The notes: generated from the sequence alone by a model not told the origin. Positions 42,620 to 52,896 are shown, counted from the stretch's first letter. The stretch is 64,000 nucleotides of DNA from Peloplasma aerotolerans (GCF_030012175.1 NZ_JASCXW010000005.1:1-64000); one strand, 5' to 3'. Made by a program: numbers and translations.

Positions 42620-45600
42620 ATGAAAAGAATCATGTTAAAGAAAATGATTTTAAGTCTTTTTATTGCTGTCGCTTTTTTGTTTTTAGTTAACCTATTAGGA
42701 TTTCATGGCATTAAAGGTATTGATTATCAAGAATCAAGTTCTTGGAAGGGTCATGATTTAGGATTTGTTCCTCAATCGGATGTAAATTTTGAAAGTCAAT
42801 ATGTACCATTTGGTGATATTATTGAATCCATTAGTTCAATTGATGTTAATAAGAAATATGTTATTGAATCTGCTTATGATCTATATATGTTTTCTGAACT
42901 CAGTAGAGGTCCTCATAAGACAGCATATTTATCATTAAATTATGTGCTCGGTGGACATATCGATTACTATGAAATTGTTCAACAAAACATTAGTTATCGA
43001 TATATACCTGTTGGTTTCTTAGAACCATTTACAGGAACTTTTGATGGACAAGGTTATGAAATTACCAATCTATTTTTCCAATCAATTTTAAGCGAGGATG
43101 ACTATAATAATAATTATCCTGGGTTAAGATTTTTTGCTATGTTTTCAAGAGTAAGTTCAACAGGTGTTGTAAAAAATCTAGGACTTATCAATCCAATTAT
43201 TATCCAGCCTATTGAATGGGGAATTATGGATCACGTTTCCATCGTTGCTGGAGAAAATTTCGGTTTAATTGAAAATGTTTATGTGATCGATGAAAGAGGA
43301 ACAACAGCTGGATTGAATGTCGAAGGGGCATTTAATATCTCAGGATTAGTCTCCATTAATCAAGGTACTTTTAGATATAGTTATATCGCATCGCCACATA
43401 TTAAATCTTCAGCAGTCGTCGACAACATTTCTACGCACGTAGTGTCTTACTTAAATCTAGGAACAATGAATCATGTATATTATGATGAATCTATATTAGT
43501 AGGTGTTGATACGATAACAACAATTGGTATCGGTTTAACAACTGAAGCCTTTCAAAATCATACTTATTTTTCTGAAGATTGGTTCTTCAATGATTCATAT
43601 CATGGACTGGCAAATGGATCAAACGGTCATGCGTTACTAACTTTAAATGATACATATCCAATCTTACAAGGCTTAAAAGTTAATGAAACCAAAATGTATA
43701 TAACAAATGCAGTTGACTTTGTTTACATGAATAAGCTTTTGAATACTTCAGGGTATTTTAGAGATAGTCATTATCAAATCACACATGATATTGACATGAA
43801 TCAGGTTTCAGCAACCGCTTATCAAGCAGCAAGAGTTGCCTTTACTGGAACATTGTCAGGTTCAGTTTCTAGTGAATCTACAAGACTTTATGAAAGAAAT
43901 TCAAGTCAAGGTGGAGATATTAATTACCATACGATTCTTAATTTAAGAATCACAATTGCATCAGAAGTTGGTAACTTTGCAAGTTATGCTCTATTCTCGT
44001 CTTTCTTTGGAACGGTTGAAAATATTAACTTTGTAAATTACTCAATCGAAACGAGTGGTATTAACAACTATACACATAAAGCGAAAATTCTAGTTGGTTC
44101 AATAGCTGGACAAATGAATTCTGGAATGATTCATAATGTACACGTTCATGGAAACATTCATGTGGTCCAATCACCATCAGATATGACAAAACTTTATGTC
44201 GGTGGTCTCGTTGGTGAAGGTAGTGGCTTGATTGATTATGCATCAACCAATGGAACATTAGTTCACGATTTGCAGTCCTATCATGCGAAAAGTAGTGGAA
44301 GTGCAACCGGAGGTTTTGTAGGACGATCAAATGGCTTAACGGTTGAGTATGGTTATAATGCGTTAGACATAACTGGTTTAGGTTACTTAAATATGAACAC
44401 ATCAGTAACTTATATTGGAGGCATCATCGGTTTTGGTCAAATCGACTCTATGTTAAAAGTCATCAATGAAGGATTGGTTTTATCACATGATGAAATGGGA
44501 TATCTTCATACTTTATATGCAGGTGGTATTATTGGTCTTAGTTCGAATCAATTAGGTGCGATTAAGCAAATCTACAATGAAGGTAATGTTGATGTGATTG
44601 TAAATAATCCTTTAACACTGACTTTAGCTGGATTTGGCTTTGTTGATGGTTCTAATAAAGAACTTGAATCTAGATATGAATTTGTTAGCATTACCAATAA
44701 TGGACGCTTAAGAATGGTGTTACCAAGTGGTAACAATTTTAATCAAAGTGAATTAGGACAGTTTAATATACGAATGGCTGGAGTTGTTATAGCTGATCAA
44801 GTTGATGCAGCTTTTTATGGCTTATTTAATGATAGAAATGTCGGAATTGACATGAGTTTAGTCAATCAATATGCTGGTGTTCTATCTATAGAAAATACGA
44901 CAAATTCTTCAGTTACACAAGCCTATAATACTGGTTTAATTAATGTGGTTACAGAAAATGTGATTACAGATCAAACTGTAAAAATATCAGGTAACATCTT
45001 AGGCTCAAATATGGATTATGAACACTTACGTAATGAAGGAGATATCAATATCGAATTCAATCATAATACGACATTTGCATCAGGTAATCTATATGTCTAT
45101 GGGCTATTTGAAGAAGTTAGCCAAAATAAAACAGCAAACAATGGTTTCAATGGCGGTCATATCTCTATCATTCAAAATCAAGCAACAATCATTAACTTTA
45201 ATGTGTTTGCATCTGGTGTTACACACGCTAACAAAAACACAAACTATTTTTCAGAGCACGATATTAATCATATGTCTATTGAGAATATTACAGGCATTCA
45301 TGGTTCAATAGATAACGTATTAAACCATGGGAACATTCTCATTGATGGATCATTTAATGGTTCAACAAGAGCATCAGGAATCGTGATGATTAATGAATCA
45401 TTATTAACAACAGCAATCAATTTGGGGAATATCATCAATCATAATGATATCGCATTAACGAATGGTGAAGTCGCATCTGCTGGTATATCATACCTACTTG
45501 CAGGTCAATATGCCCAAGTCAAAGACTCTGCAAACTACGGTAGAGTAGAAGCGCTATCTTTAACAACTAACGGTTTTGCACATGCTTCAGGTATTGTTGT

Positions 45601-48600
45601 AAGAAATGATTTAAATGCGAACTTATCTGTTGTAAGTAGTGGCACACTCAGTAAATACGCTAAGATCCTATTTAGCATTAACTATGGCGACATTTATGCC
45701 TTTAGTGGTAACGATGAATCAGCATATGCCATAACAAGTGAAACAAGATCAAAAGCCTCAGGTATATTTGCCTCAGGTCTTTTAACCATTATGAATACCA
45801 TCAACTACGGTAATGCGTATTCTAAATATTTAGCTGCGGGTATCTTTGGATTTGTCTATTTAAATAGATTTGGAACAATCCAATCTAATCAAGTCTATAT
45901 TGCTAATAATATGAATTACGGGAAAACTAGACAAATAACTGGATATGTTTCAGATTACACCATCAATATGATGAGTATTCCAACAAGAACTTCATTCAAT
46001 GCATTTTCATCATTTATTGGTAAATTCCATACTGGAACAACAACTTGGGAATTCTTATCAAATTCATCTTATGCTTTATACCCACTTGATTTAATTAACT
46101 TTGGGTTTAATCATAACTTTGATTCAATCGCAAACATGCTAGGTAATGCACCAGCAACAACGATGGATCCAAATCTCGCTGGTGGGGATCCTAGAGGTCA
46201 AGGTAACACTTTACTAACTGCGATTGTAGAAAAACTATCAACAACCAATTTAAATGATCAATCGATTGCACCATTCACACCTAAAGAACTAGGAGAGCAT
46301 CCTAAAGTTGCTATTTACGGGATGCCAATACCAAAGTATCAGATGGATGAAACAACAGCAGGTGTTTTCAATCCACTATTTATCTTTAGAAGATTACCAG
46401 TAAGAACATCTGGTCCTGATCAATATTTAAAAAACTATTTTGCTTATATGCCTTTAGATAAAGCTAATAGTGATTTAGTCGACCGACTAGAAGAAAACAC
46501 ATCAAATACATATATGGGACTCTATGTTTTGTCCAGTAGTGAAGGGATTAATAATGGGATATTTATTCCAGATCATCTTGATTTAGAAACGCTTAATCCA
46601 CATCATTTAAATGAGGATCCTGATACAACATGGCTTGGAGTTAAAGAAGATTCTAATAGTATTATCTATAAACTAACGATTGGTATGAGCCAATTAGAAA
46701 TGACTTATGCAACGACAATTTATGATTTAGAAATTATGCAAGTTGATTCAAATGGCAATCCAATTCAAAATGGATTAACGTTGAAGAAACCAATCATTGA
46801 TGAAGATCGTGGCATGATTACTTATTATTTGCCAAGTAATGCATCAATCATCAATCACATTACATCTAGTCAAGTTATGACAACAAGTTTCGTAGAAGCA
46901 TCAGAAGGTGTTGGACGTAAAGTTCCAGATTACTATGATGCTAATTTAGGTGACTGGGTTTATAAATGGGTTGGAGATTATAAAAAAGTTGGCGATGATT
47001 ACGTAGCGATTGGTCCATATGATACTGTTGGTACACATCATGTTACTTTCAGTTCTATTCAATACGAAATAGAATACAATAGATCCAATGAAATATTAGT
47101 GCCTGTTTATTCAAGATCACCTGTACTTTCAAATATTCCAGGGTTAAATTATGTTCATAAACATGTTGATCATATTTATAGCTGGACAGGTAATCAAGGC
47201 AACTATCGTTATATTGCTACAGGATATACAAGAAGTACTGCAACACCTGCAGATCCAGGATATGGAGCATATCGTTTTGTCACGCATTCTAACCCAGGAA
47301 CACAAACATTACCCTATTACATTAATGGAACTTATGAATATGTAGGTCCAAGTAAAGAACTTGTTACTTATGTTGAATCAGAACAAAGCATTAATACAGT
47401 TTTTGATGATGCTGGTGTTTATTTCCAAGCTAATTTAGCACCAGATACTTACATGCTAGCTAATGGAGCAACCTTCTATGAAAACGGATCTCCTATCTTA
47501 ACTTCTACAACCATTCCGTTATCCTATGGTATATATGATAGTCTAAATGATGCGACCACTGGTGAGTTGATTGACAAATTAGAATATCATTATGGATCAG
47601 TAAGAGTTTTTTCTGATCAATACGATGGTATGAACCCTAATACTTATAGAGATTATCAAATTCGAATTATTAGAACTGCTGATCAATATTTAGATAGCTT
47701 AAATACATTATCTGTTAATGGTATCAATGCAATGCCATCATATAGTGATTTTAGAGACGTCATTGCCACACAAGATATCCATTATGAAAAAGATGGAGAT
47801 TTAGGTGTACTAAGTTTCTCTTACAGTATTTTAAATGCATCTAATGAATACAATGTTTTACCATTAATCAATTTATATCATGATGTAACTGATGAAATGA
47901 TTGACAGATCACTTTATATCCTATTAAGTGGTGTTGTTGTTAATGAGAACCAATTTAATAACTTAACAGGTGTTTGGGGGATAGGGGTAACTGTAATTGA
48001 TTTTGAGGTTACTGATAAACTACCAAGTGGTGCTTATCGACTTGAGCTTGAGCTTGTTACTGGTGAAGTCGCGATGATTCACTTTAGTAAAATTGAAAGT
48101 TCTAATGGATTCTTGCTGGATATTACCTATCAAGGAAAAGTTGTCGTTCCTCAAAATGGAAATATTTTCTCAAATATACCATTTGGGATTCATTACCTAA
48201 CATCAGATGAAAGTACTCATATTGTCAATTTTACAAATCTAGAATCACTAACAAACATATATGAAGAAGATTTGACAAATGGGTTGTTGCCTGATTATTT
48301 AGAAAATATGACGATATCTCCTTTTGCTACATTGATTTCTGTTGATTTATCAATTACCATGATAGATAGTTATCGTTATCGCTATACAATCACATATGAT
48401 ATTGAAGCAGAAGATGGTACGCCATTTACATATACCCATGTTTTAGAAGAAAATGAAATATCAACGACACCAGAATTTGTTTATCAAAATGGTGGTGAAA
48501 TTGAAAAACCTTATGGAGATTTAATGATTGGTTATAATGAATCACCAACCATACGTGTTGAGCTAGATACAGATCGTATTTATTTTCCACATGATGAGGT

Positions 48601-49693
48601 TCTCAATATATATGCTACATTTACGCCAGAAAATGGAGTTGATCAAGCAATTGAAAATCAACATTATTTCATGTCATTAATTTCTGGTATTGGTTATCAA
48701 GTGGATTTTAATAAAAACACACCTATTGGATATTATCAAACACATGCTGAATATGAATATACGATTAATCTTTGGGGTCAGTCTTTTACTTGGGTATATG
48801 TATTTGATACAATATCTGCACACAAGTTAAAGAATAATGAGAGTATGCTTTTAAATATTACGTTTGTATCTGATACAGTATTTTCTGGCTTTAATACGAT
48901 TGTTGATACTGAAGTTATTAATGAACCAATGTATATCAATTACTTACAACATCCAGAAACAAGAAAAATGTCTGTCTTGCCAACAACTGGTATTTTCTAT
49001 GGTGAATATGCAAACTTACCTGATTATTGGATTATTGGTCAAGTGCAAAGAACTTCATTAACTGCTTATACACCAAACTTTATCTTACCTGATGGAGCAA
49101 TCATCCGACGTGTTGTTGATCAAGAAAATATAGGTTATGAGTATCAAAGTATCTTATTAACAACAGATTTTGAAGGAACAGATGGTGTGATTAAGTACAT
49201 TCAATATCGTGTCTATGCACATGATTATGATGACAATCCTACAAATTATACGGATTATTTTGTAGCGGTTCAAGATGTTACGAATAATATTAGATTTAAT
49301 TTGACAGTGATTAATGATACTGATGAGATTTTTGATAAAATATTTGTTAAGATCAATGTATGTCGTGTTCTAGATGAAGAAACACCTTGTACAATCAACG
49401 ATATGATTTTATCTATGAATGCTTTATCATATTATGATGCAACAACAGATAGTTATATCAATAACCAGTTCCAAACCACCGCATACGGAGTTTACTTAAT
49501 CTATGTTGACTTACCTGTTGGTTATACATTTAGTGTCCAAGTTCAACAAGTATCGATTGATGGCAGTCAATTTTTCTTAGAAGACTCAGTTCTTCCCCGT
49601 AAGTATTATGTTACGATTACCATCATTGAACAAGCATATGATGAAGCATGGGGCTATCAAGAAATCATTGATTATGAACCACAAGATAATTAA
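42620..49693 (+). CDS. Giant secreted GLUG/beta-helix protein, copy B
   Basis: 2357 residues, collinear with the copy-A giant over its full length. Signal or anchor segment ~8-28; GLUG lead-in SAYDLYMFSEL, LNYVLGGHIDYYE and GTFDGQGYEITNLFF; beta-helix repeats to ~1130 such as INEGLVLS, YNTGLINV, INLGNIIN, ANYGRVEA, INYGDIYA and INYGNAYS; then a non-repetitive beta-rich half with near-identical islands to copy A (for example LPSGAYRLELELVTGE and PETRKMSVLPTTGIFYG). Cysteine pair in VCRVLDEETPC (~2247-2257). No wall-anchor motif. GAGGTGACAG precedes the ATG. Controlled by riboswitch 3. Likely adhesin, fibre tip or matrix protein. Confidence 0.78.
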   Translation: MKRIMLKKMILSLFIAVAFLFLVNLLGFHGIKGIDYQESSSWKGHDLGFVPQSDVNFESQYVPFGDIIESISSIDVNKKYVIESAYDLYMFSELSRGPHKTAYLSLNYVLGGHIDYYEIVQQNISYRYIPVGFLEPFTGTFDGQGYEITNLFFQSILSEDDYNNNYPGLRFFAMFSRVSSTGVVKNLGLINPIIIQPIEWGIMDHVSIVAGENFGLIENVYVIDERGTTAGLNVEGAFNISGLVSINQGTFRYSYIASPHIKSSAVVDNISTHVVSYLNLGTMNHVYYDESILVGVDTITTIGIGLTTEAFQNHTYFSEDWFFNDSYHGLANGSNGHALLTLNDTYPILQGLKVNETKMYITNAVDFVYMNKLLNTSGYFRDSHYQITHDIDMNQVSATAYQAARVAFTGTLSGSVSSESTRLYERNSSQGGDINYHTILNLRITIASEVGNFASYALFSSFFGTVENINFVNYSIETSGINNYTHKAKILVGSIAGQMNSGMIHNVHVHGNIHVVQSPSDMTKLYVGGLVGEGSGLIDYASTNGTLVHDLQSYHAKSSGSATGGFVGRSNGLTVEYGYNALDITGLGYLNMNTSVTYIGGIIGFGQIDSMLKVINEGLVLSHDEMGYLHTLYAGGIIGLSSNQLGAIKQIYNEGNVDVIVNNPLTLTLAGFGFVDGSNKELESRYEFVSITNNGRLRMVLPSGNNFNQSELGQFNIRMAGVVIADQVDAAFYGLFNDRNVGIDMSLVNQYAGVLSIENTTNSSVTQAYNTGLINVVTENVITDQTVKISGNILGSNMDYEHLRNEGDINIEFNHNTTFASGNLYVYGLFEEVSQNKTANNGFNGGHISIIQNQATIINFNVFASGVTHANKNTNYFSEHDINHMSIENITGIHGSIDNVLNHGNILIDGSFNGSTRASGIVMINESLLTTAINLGNIINHNDIALTNGEVASAGISYLLAGQYAQVKDSANYGRVEALSLTTNGFAHASGIVVRNDLNANLSVVSSGTLSKYAKILFSINYGDIYAFSGNDESAYAITSETRSKASGIFASGLLTIMNTINYGNAYSKYLAAGIFGFVYLNRFGTIQSNQVYIANNMNYGKTRQITGYVSDYTINMMSIPTRTSFNAFSSFIGKFHTGTTTWEFLSNSSYALYPLDLINFGFNHNFDSIANMLGNAPATTMDPNLAGGDPRGQGNTLLTAIVEKLSTTNLNDQSIAPFTPKELGEHPKVAIYGMPIPKYQMDETTAGVFNPLFIFRRLPVRTSGPDQYLKNYFAYMPLDKANSDLVDRLEENTSNTYMGLYVLSSSEGINNGIFIPDHLDLETLNPHHLNEDPDTTWLGVKEDSNSIIYKLTIGMSQLEMTYATTIYDLEIMQVDSNGNPIQNGLTLKKPIIDEDRGMITYYLPSNASIINHITSSQVMTTSFVEASEGVGRKVPDYYDANLGDWVYKWVGDYKKVGDDYVAIGPYDTVGTHHVTFSSIQYEIEYNRSNEILVPVYSRSPVLSNIPGLNYVHKHVDHIYSWTGNQGNYRYIATGYTRSTATPADPGYGAYRFVTHSNPGTQTLPYYINGTYEYVGPSKELVTYVESEQSINTVFDDAGVYFQANLAPDTYMLANGATFYENGSPILTSTTIPLSYGIYDSLNDATTGELIDKLEYHYGSVRVFSDQYDGMNPNTYRDYQIRIIRTADQYLDSLNTLSVNGINAMPSYSDFRDVIATQDIHYEKDGDLGVLSFSYSILNASNEYNVLPLINLYHDVTDEMIDRSLYILLSGVVVNENQFNNLTGVWGIGVTVIDFEVTDKLPSGAYRLELELVTGEVAMIHFSKIESSNGFLLDITYQGKVVVPQNGNIFSNIPFGIHYLTSDESTHIVNFTNLESLTNIYEEDLTNGLLPDYLENMTISPFATLISVDLSITMIDSYRYRYTITYDIEAEDGTPFTYTHVLEENEISTTPEFVYQNGGEIEKPYGDLMIGYNESPTIRVELDTDRIYFPHDEVLNIYATFTPENGVDQAIENQHYFMSLISGIGYQVDFNKNTPIGYYQTHAEYEYTINLWGQSFTWVYVFDTISAHKLKNNESMLLNITFVSDTVFSGFNTIVDTEVINEPMYINYLQHPETRKMSVLPTTGIFYGEYANLPDYWIIGQVQRTSLTAYTPNFILPDGAIIRRVVDQENIGYEYQSILLTTDFEGTDGVIKYIQYRVYAHDYDDNPTNYTDYFVAVQDVTNNIRFNLTVINDTDEIFDKIFVKINVCRVLDEETPCTINDMILSMNALSYYDATTDSYINNQFQTTAYGVYLIYVDLPVGYTFSVQVQQVSIDGSQFFLEDSVLPRKYYVTITIIEQAYDEAWGYQEIIDYEPQDN

Positions 49694-49705
49694 CAAAAAA
49701 AGTTA

Positions 49706-49735
49706 TGAAAAAAGGACCGTTTTGGTCCTTTTTTT
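49706..49735. terminator. Bidirectional terminator closing copy B
   Basis: AAAAAAGGACC-GTTTT-GGTCCTTTTTT, a near-perfect symmetrical hairpin with A and T tracts on the two sides, between the giant protein gene and the convergent exporter operon. Confidence 0.88.
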
Positions 49736-49742
49736 GTCTTAC

Positions 49743-49937
49743 TTAGCCTAAAATTAAGATGCCACCGACAAGTGCTGCTATACCGAAGACAAGAATCAAA
49801 ATATTAAAACCTGTCTTTCCCATCATTTTAATAAACATTTTAGATTTTGCGTTGTTGTAGAAAAATGGGAACTGAAACAATAAACCTGCTAACATGAATG
49901 CTCCATAAATAATTAAAATTATACCTAATATTTCCAT
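49743..49937 (-). CDS. Small two-helix membrane protein
   Basis: 64 residues with hydrophobic segments at ~4-24 and ~42-63 separated by the short basic loop YNNAKSKMFIKMMG. I do not recognise the family. It ends the tetR/ABC exporter operon and has a strong ribosome site (AGGAGGAGATC) nine bases behind the preceding permease, so it is very likely translated. It could be an accessory or immunity-like subunit of the exporter (inference). Confidence 0.6.
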   Translation of the reverse strand: MEILGIILIIYGAFMLAGLLFQFPFFYNNAKSKMFIKMMGKTGFNILILVFGIAALVGGILILG

Positions 49938-49946
49938 GATCTCCTC

Positions 49947-50666
49947 CTATATATTAACTCTTTTTGTATAGAGCTTGAAAAACAATAATCCAATGACGAT
50001 ATTGACGATACATCCAATAACAAAATAAATCCATGATGCAGAAAAGAAAAACTCAATTGGTAATAACTGCATCGACACAATTCTTGCTGTCCAAAAACCA
50101 GGAATTATACCTAAAAGTAATTCAGTCCAGTTCGTTAGGAATAAAGCTGCAATAGGTACTAATAAGATAATCCCGGATAACTTCATAAAAACAAAACCTT
50201 CAACTTTGTTCGTAGCAAACGAATTAATAAACAAAGCAATAATAGGGCCTTGCATCGGTGCTAAAAGGATAATGAATAGGAAGTCTATTAAAGATATCGA
50301 ATTTAAAAACCCAGTTACCAAAATTAATAGCATTGTTGCTAGGACGCCTAGCACATAACTAATGGATAGTTTGATTGCTACATAGTATTTGACGTTAATT
50401 GGTGTAATTCTTAAGGATAATAAGACTTTATCATCTTGATCATCTAGTAATGTAAATCCAGTAATCGCACCAAACATAAAGCTATTCATTAAAACAAAGA
50501 TTAAAACAACGATATCTGCAGCAATTTGACTATCTAAATCTCTTAAATAAGGAACTAGAAAATAGGCGATAACTGCCATAATGATTGGATAAACAAGTAA
50601 GAATGTATACATTTTATCTCTCGTCATGCTTTTTAATTCGTGAATAAATACTCGATTAAACATCAT
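49947..50666 (-). CDS. ABC-2 type exporter permease
   Basis: 239 residues with about six membrane helices in the ABC-2 layout: a soluble N-terminus containing the elbow region HELKSMTRDKMYTFLLVYP, then helices with a central polar turn GFTLLDDQDDKVLLSLRITP. It is followed by the small membrane protein and preceded by a second permease with which it overlaps by one base (TAATG). The two permeases presumably form a heterodimer with the ATPase at 51393. Substrate unknown. Confidence 0.82.
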   Translation of the reverse strand: MMFNRVFIHELKSMTRDKMYTFLLVYPIIMAVIAYFLVPYLRDLDSQIAADIVVLIFVLMNSFMFGAITGFTLLDDQDDKVLLSLRITPINVKYYVAIKLSISYVLGVLATMLLILVTGFLNSISLIDFLFIILLAPMQGPIIALFINSFATNKVEGFVFMKLSGIILLVPIAALFLTNWTELLLGIIPGFWTARIVSMQLLPIEFFFSASWIYFVIGCIVNIVIGLLFFKLYTKRVNI

Positions 50667-51400
50667 TACACCCCACTTTGCTTAACAGCATAAGCTTTAA
50701 ATTTTGGTAGAATAAAGTATTTGTACCCTAATATACTTCCACCAAACAATAAAACGAATGCGATGATTGATTTTACTGCAATATCTGCACCAAATCCTAA
50801 TTCAATCAGTTTGGTTGCTGATTGTGTAGGTGCGATCAGTAATATATGTTCCCAGACTTCACCTTTGAAAACCAAACCAAAGAAATTTAATGCTGAAGGT
50901 ATTAAAAATACAAATGTATACATCATTACACCAACAAGCATAGATGTGAAATCTTTAGAATAAAATGAGAACACAAAGCCTAATAAACTATGAAAGAAAA
51001 TCGATACGATTAGAGCAATAATAATAAAGATCCAATTGACCTCAACACCTTTAACAAGATGAAAGACTAAGATGATTAAAAGTGATGATAATAGGTTATG
51101 GATTGTGTTCGCTACCGCTTTTGATAGGATGAGTTCTTGATTGGTAACAGGTGTAACAAGCATGGTTGAAAATGTTGATTCTGTTTTTTCAAAAAACATC
51201 ACTGCTCCAATAAAGATGATTGACATCATGGTTGCATCAACGATAATAACAAAGGGTAACATGGCTGCTAGTATATCCATATCATCGATAAAGTATAGAA
51301 GAAGAAACCATAACAAAGCTACAACAAAACTAATCGTTGTTACATTGTATTTGTTTAATCTTTGCAATTCTCCTTTAACCAATATTAAAAATCTACTCAT
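50666..51400 (-). CDS. ABC-2 type exporter permease
   Basis: 244 residues, about six membrane helices. The N-terminal segment ILVKGELQRLNKYNV and the loop FFEKTESTFSTMLVTPVTNQEL are the typical cytosolic elements of ABC-2 permeases such as those in fluoroquinolone or lantibiotic exporters. Its start lies within the last codons of the ATPase gene, giving coupled synthesis. Partner of the next permease; substrate cannot be read from the sequence. Confidence 0.82.
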   Translation of the reverse strand: MSRFLILVKGELQRLNKYNVTTISFVVALLWFLLLYFIDDMDILAAMLPFVIIVDATMMSIIFIGAVMFFEKTESTFSTMLVTPVTNQELILSKAVANTIHNLLSSLLIILVFHLVKGVEVNWIFIIIALIVSIFFHSLLGFVFSFYSKDFTSMLVGVMMYTFVFLIPSALNFFGLVFKGEVWEHILLIAPTQSATKLIELGFGADIAVKSIIAFVLLFGGSILGYKYFILPKFKAYAVKQSGV

Positions 51401-52250
51401 GGTTCAATCCTACACCAGTTACATGGATGAATATATCTTCTAGAGTTGTTTCTCCACTATGAAGGGTTTCGATATCTTTGGTTTGAAGTAAGTTTAAAAA
51501 TGTTTGGTTTTGACCAATACCGTCCATAGGGAATTCTTCAATAACTGTCTTTCCATTTTCTTTATATTCAAGTTTCATGGTTCTTTTTCCATACTTAAGT
51601 TTTAAGTTTCTTGGTGTATCCATTTCTTTGATTTGACCGTCGACAACAAAAGCTACACGATCACATAATTGATCGATATCAGACATAATATGACTTGTGA
51701 TAAATACAGTTCCACCATCTTTTTTAAATTCTTTAATCATATCTTTTAAAATCATAGCGTTTGTTGGATCAAGACCATTTGTTGGTTCATCTAAAAATAA
51801 CATTTCAGGAGAGTTGAGCATCGCTCTAACAAAGTTAAGTCTGATTTTCATACCTTTTGAATACTCTGAGACCATCTTATCTTTATCTTCCCATAAACCT
51901 ACACGCTTCATTAATTTTTCTATATCATTATTTTTCTTATACAGTTTTAAGAAGAAGTTGATGTTTTCCATTGCTGTCATTTTTGAGAAATGGATTGGCA
52001 TTTCAAAGCTAACTCCAATACTTTCAAAAAAGGAATCATTGATTTCAGCAATATTTTGATTGTTATAATAAATTGCACCTTTGTATTGATCTAAAAGCTT
52101 TATTAAAATCTTTTGTGTTGTACTCTTGCCAGCTCCGCTTGGCCCTAAAAATCCAAAAATCTCACCTTTAGAGATTTCAAAAGATATACCTTTTATGGTT
52201 TCATCTTTATTTTTTGGATACGTAAAATGTAAGTTTTCTACTTTAAACAT
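51393..52250 (-). CDS. ABC exporter ATP-binding protein
   Basis: 285 residues: Walker A GPSGAGKSTTQK, a signature helix SEYSKGMKIRLNFVRAML (YSKGM instead of LSGGQ, common in exporters of this class), Walker B MLFLDEPTNGLDP and the switch histidine in FITSHIMSD. A C-terminal ~70-residue extension ends in DIFIHVTG. The start is the ATG at 52250, two bases behind the TetR stop, with AAGAAAGGAATCG inside the tetR end; a longer in-frame start would overlap the regulator. Drives efflux together with two permeases. Confidence 0.93.
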   Translation of the reverse strand: MFKVENLHFTYPKNKDETIKGISFEISKGEIFGFLGPSGAGKSTTQKILIKLLDQYKGAIYYNNQNIAEINDSFFESIGVSFEMPIHFSKMTAMENINFFLKLYKKNNDIEKLMKRVGLWEDKDKMVSEYSKGMKIRLNFVRAMLNSPEMLFLDEPTNGLDPTNAMILKDMIKEFKKDGGTVFITSHIMSDIDQLCDRVAFVVDGQIKEMDTPRNLKLKYGKRTMKLEYKENGKTVIEEFPMDGIGQNQTFLNLLQTKDIETLHSGETTLEDIFIHVTGVGLNHE

Positions 52251-52251
52251 G

Positions 52252-52860
52252 TTATTCGATTCCTTTCTTGAGAATGTCAATGAGTTGATTGACAATATCT
52301 TCTATATTTTCTAGATGAATATCGTCTTTTAAATACTCATCTAGCGTAACTTTATTCATAAACTCTAAAATAAAATTAGCGAGCAATCTTGGTTCAATGT
52401 CCTTCCTGATTCGACCAAGTTTTTGATCGCATTCGATAAAACCTGCATACATGGTAACAGCTTGCTTAAGACCTTCTTTAACTCGAGGACTTTGCTTGTA
52501 GTAATCTGAATCCATCATTTTTTTTGCTGCTTTGACTAATCTAGGGTTCTCTTTTGCATAATAGAATCCTTTAATGTAGATTTGATAGAAGCGCTCTAAA
52601 AATGGTAAATCTTGGTTAGATGTAAATAAATCACCCCAATATTTAAACTTGTTCATAGCAACATAAGTCAAGAAGTAATCAAATAGGTCGTTTTTATCTT
52701 TAAAGTACTGGTAAAAACTACCTCTTGGAATTTGAGACTCTCTAATGATATTTGCAAGATTTAAGCTTTCATAAGCATGAAGTGATAGTTCATTTAGAGT
52801 CGCATCCATTATACGTTCTTGTTTTTCTTTTGGTAAGTTAAAAAATGTTTGTGTTGGCAT
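52252..52860 (-). CDS. TetR-family transcriptional regulator
   Basis: 202 residues. The N-terminal helix-turn-helix (~8-55) reads KQERIMDATLNELSLHAYES ... IPRGSFYQYFKDKNDLFDYFL, the canonical TetR DNA-binding pattern. The ligand domain is helical and not similar to any class I can name. It is the first gene of the exporter operon and has a perfect inverted repeat in its own promoter, so it probably represses itself and the exporter until the exporter substrate or another inducer binds. Confidence 0.93.
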   Translation of the reverse strand: MPTQTFFNLPKEKQERIMDATLNELSLHAYESLNLANIIRESQIPRGSFYQYFKDKNDLFDYFLTYVAMNKFKYWGDLFTSNQDLPFLERFYQIYIKGFYYAKENPRLVKAAKKMMDSDYYKQSPRVKEGLKQAVTMYAGFIECDQKLGRIRKDIEPRLLANFILEFMNKVTLDEYLKDDIHLENIEDIVNQLIDILKKGIE

Positions 52861-52875
52861 AGATTCACCTCAATG

Positions 52876-52889
52876 TGACAACCTTGTCA
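52876..52889 (-). promoter_or_regulatory. TetR-family operator
   Basis: Inverted repeat TGACAA-CC-TTGTCA lies between the -10 box and the tetR start codon. A related half-site, TTGACAACCTG, coincides with the -35 box, which suggests a second, weaker binding position. Confidence 0.75.
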
Positions 52890-52896
52890 TATTGAT

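Larger units (their letters stand above)
32646..49693 (+). repeat. Surface-fibre locus copy B (tandem paralogous block)
   Basis: Same gene order as copy A with two added genes: a DUF2357-like protein behind the ATPase and a second signal peptidase. It also has an internal promoter and riboswitch that divide it into a front unit (32646-41048) and a rear unit (41251-49693). A bidirectional terminator closes the block. Confidence 0.88.

Noticed and set aside
44061-44402. Minus-strand open frame of 113 codons inside giant protein B
   Set aside because: Its composition (rich in His, Leu and Ser) is that of a reverse-frame shadow, there is no ribosome site, and the plus-strand gene is conserved with copy A over this stretch.
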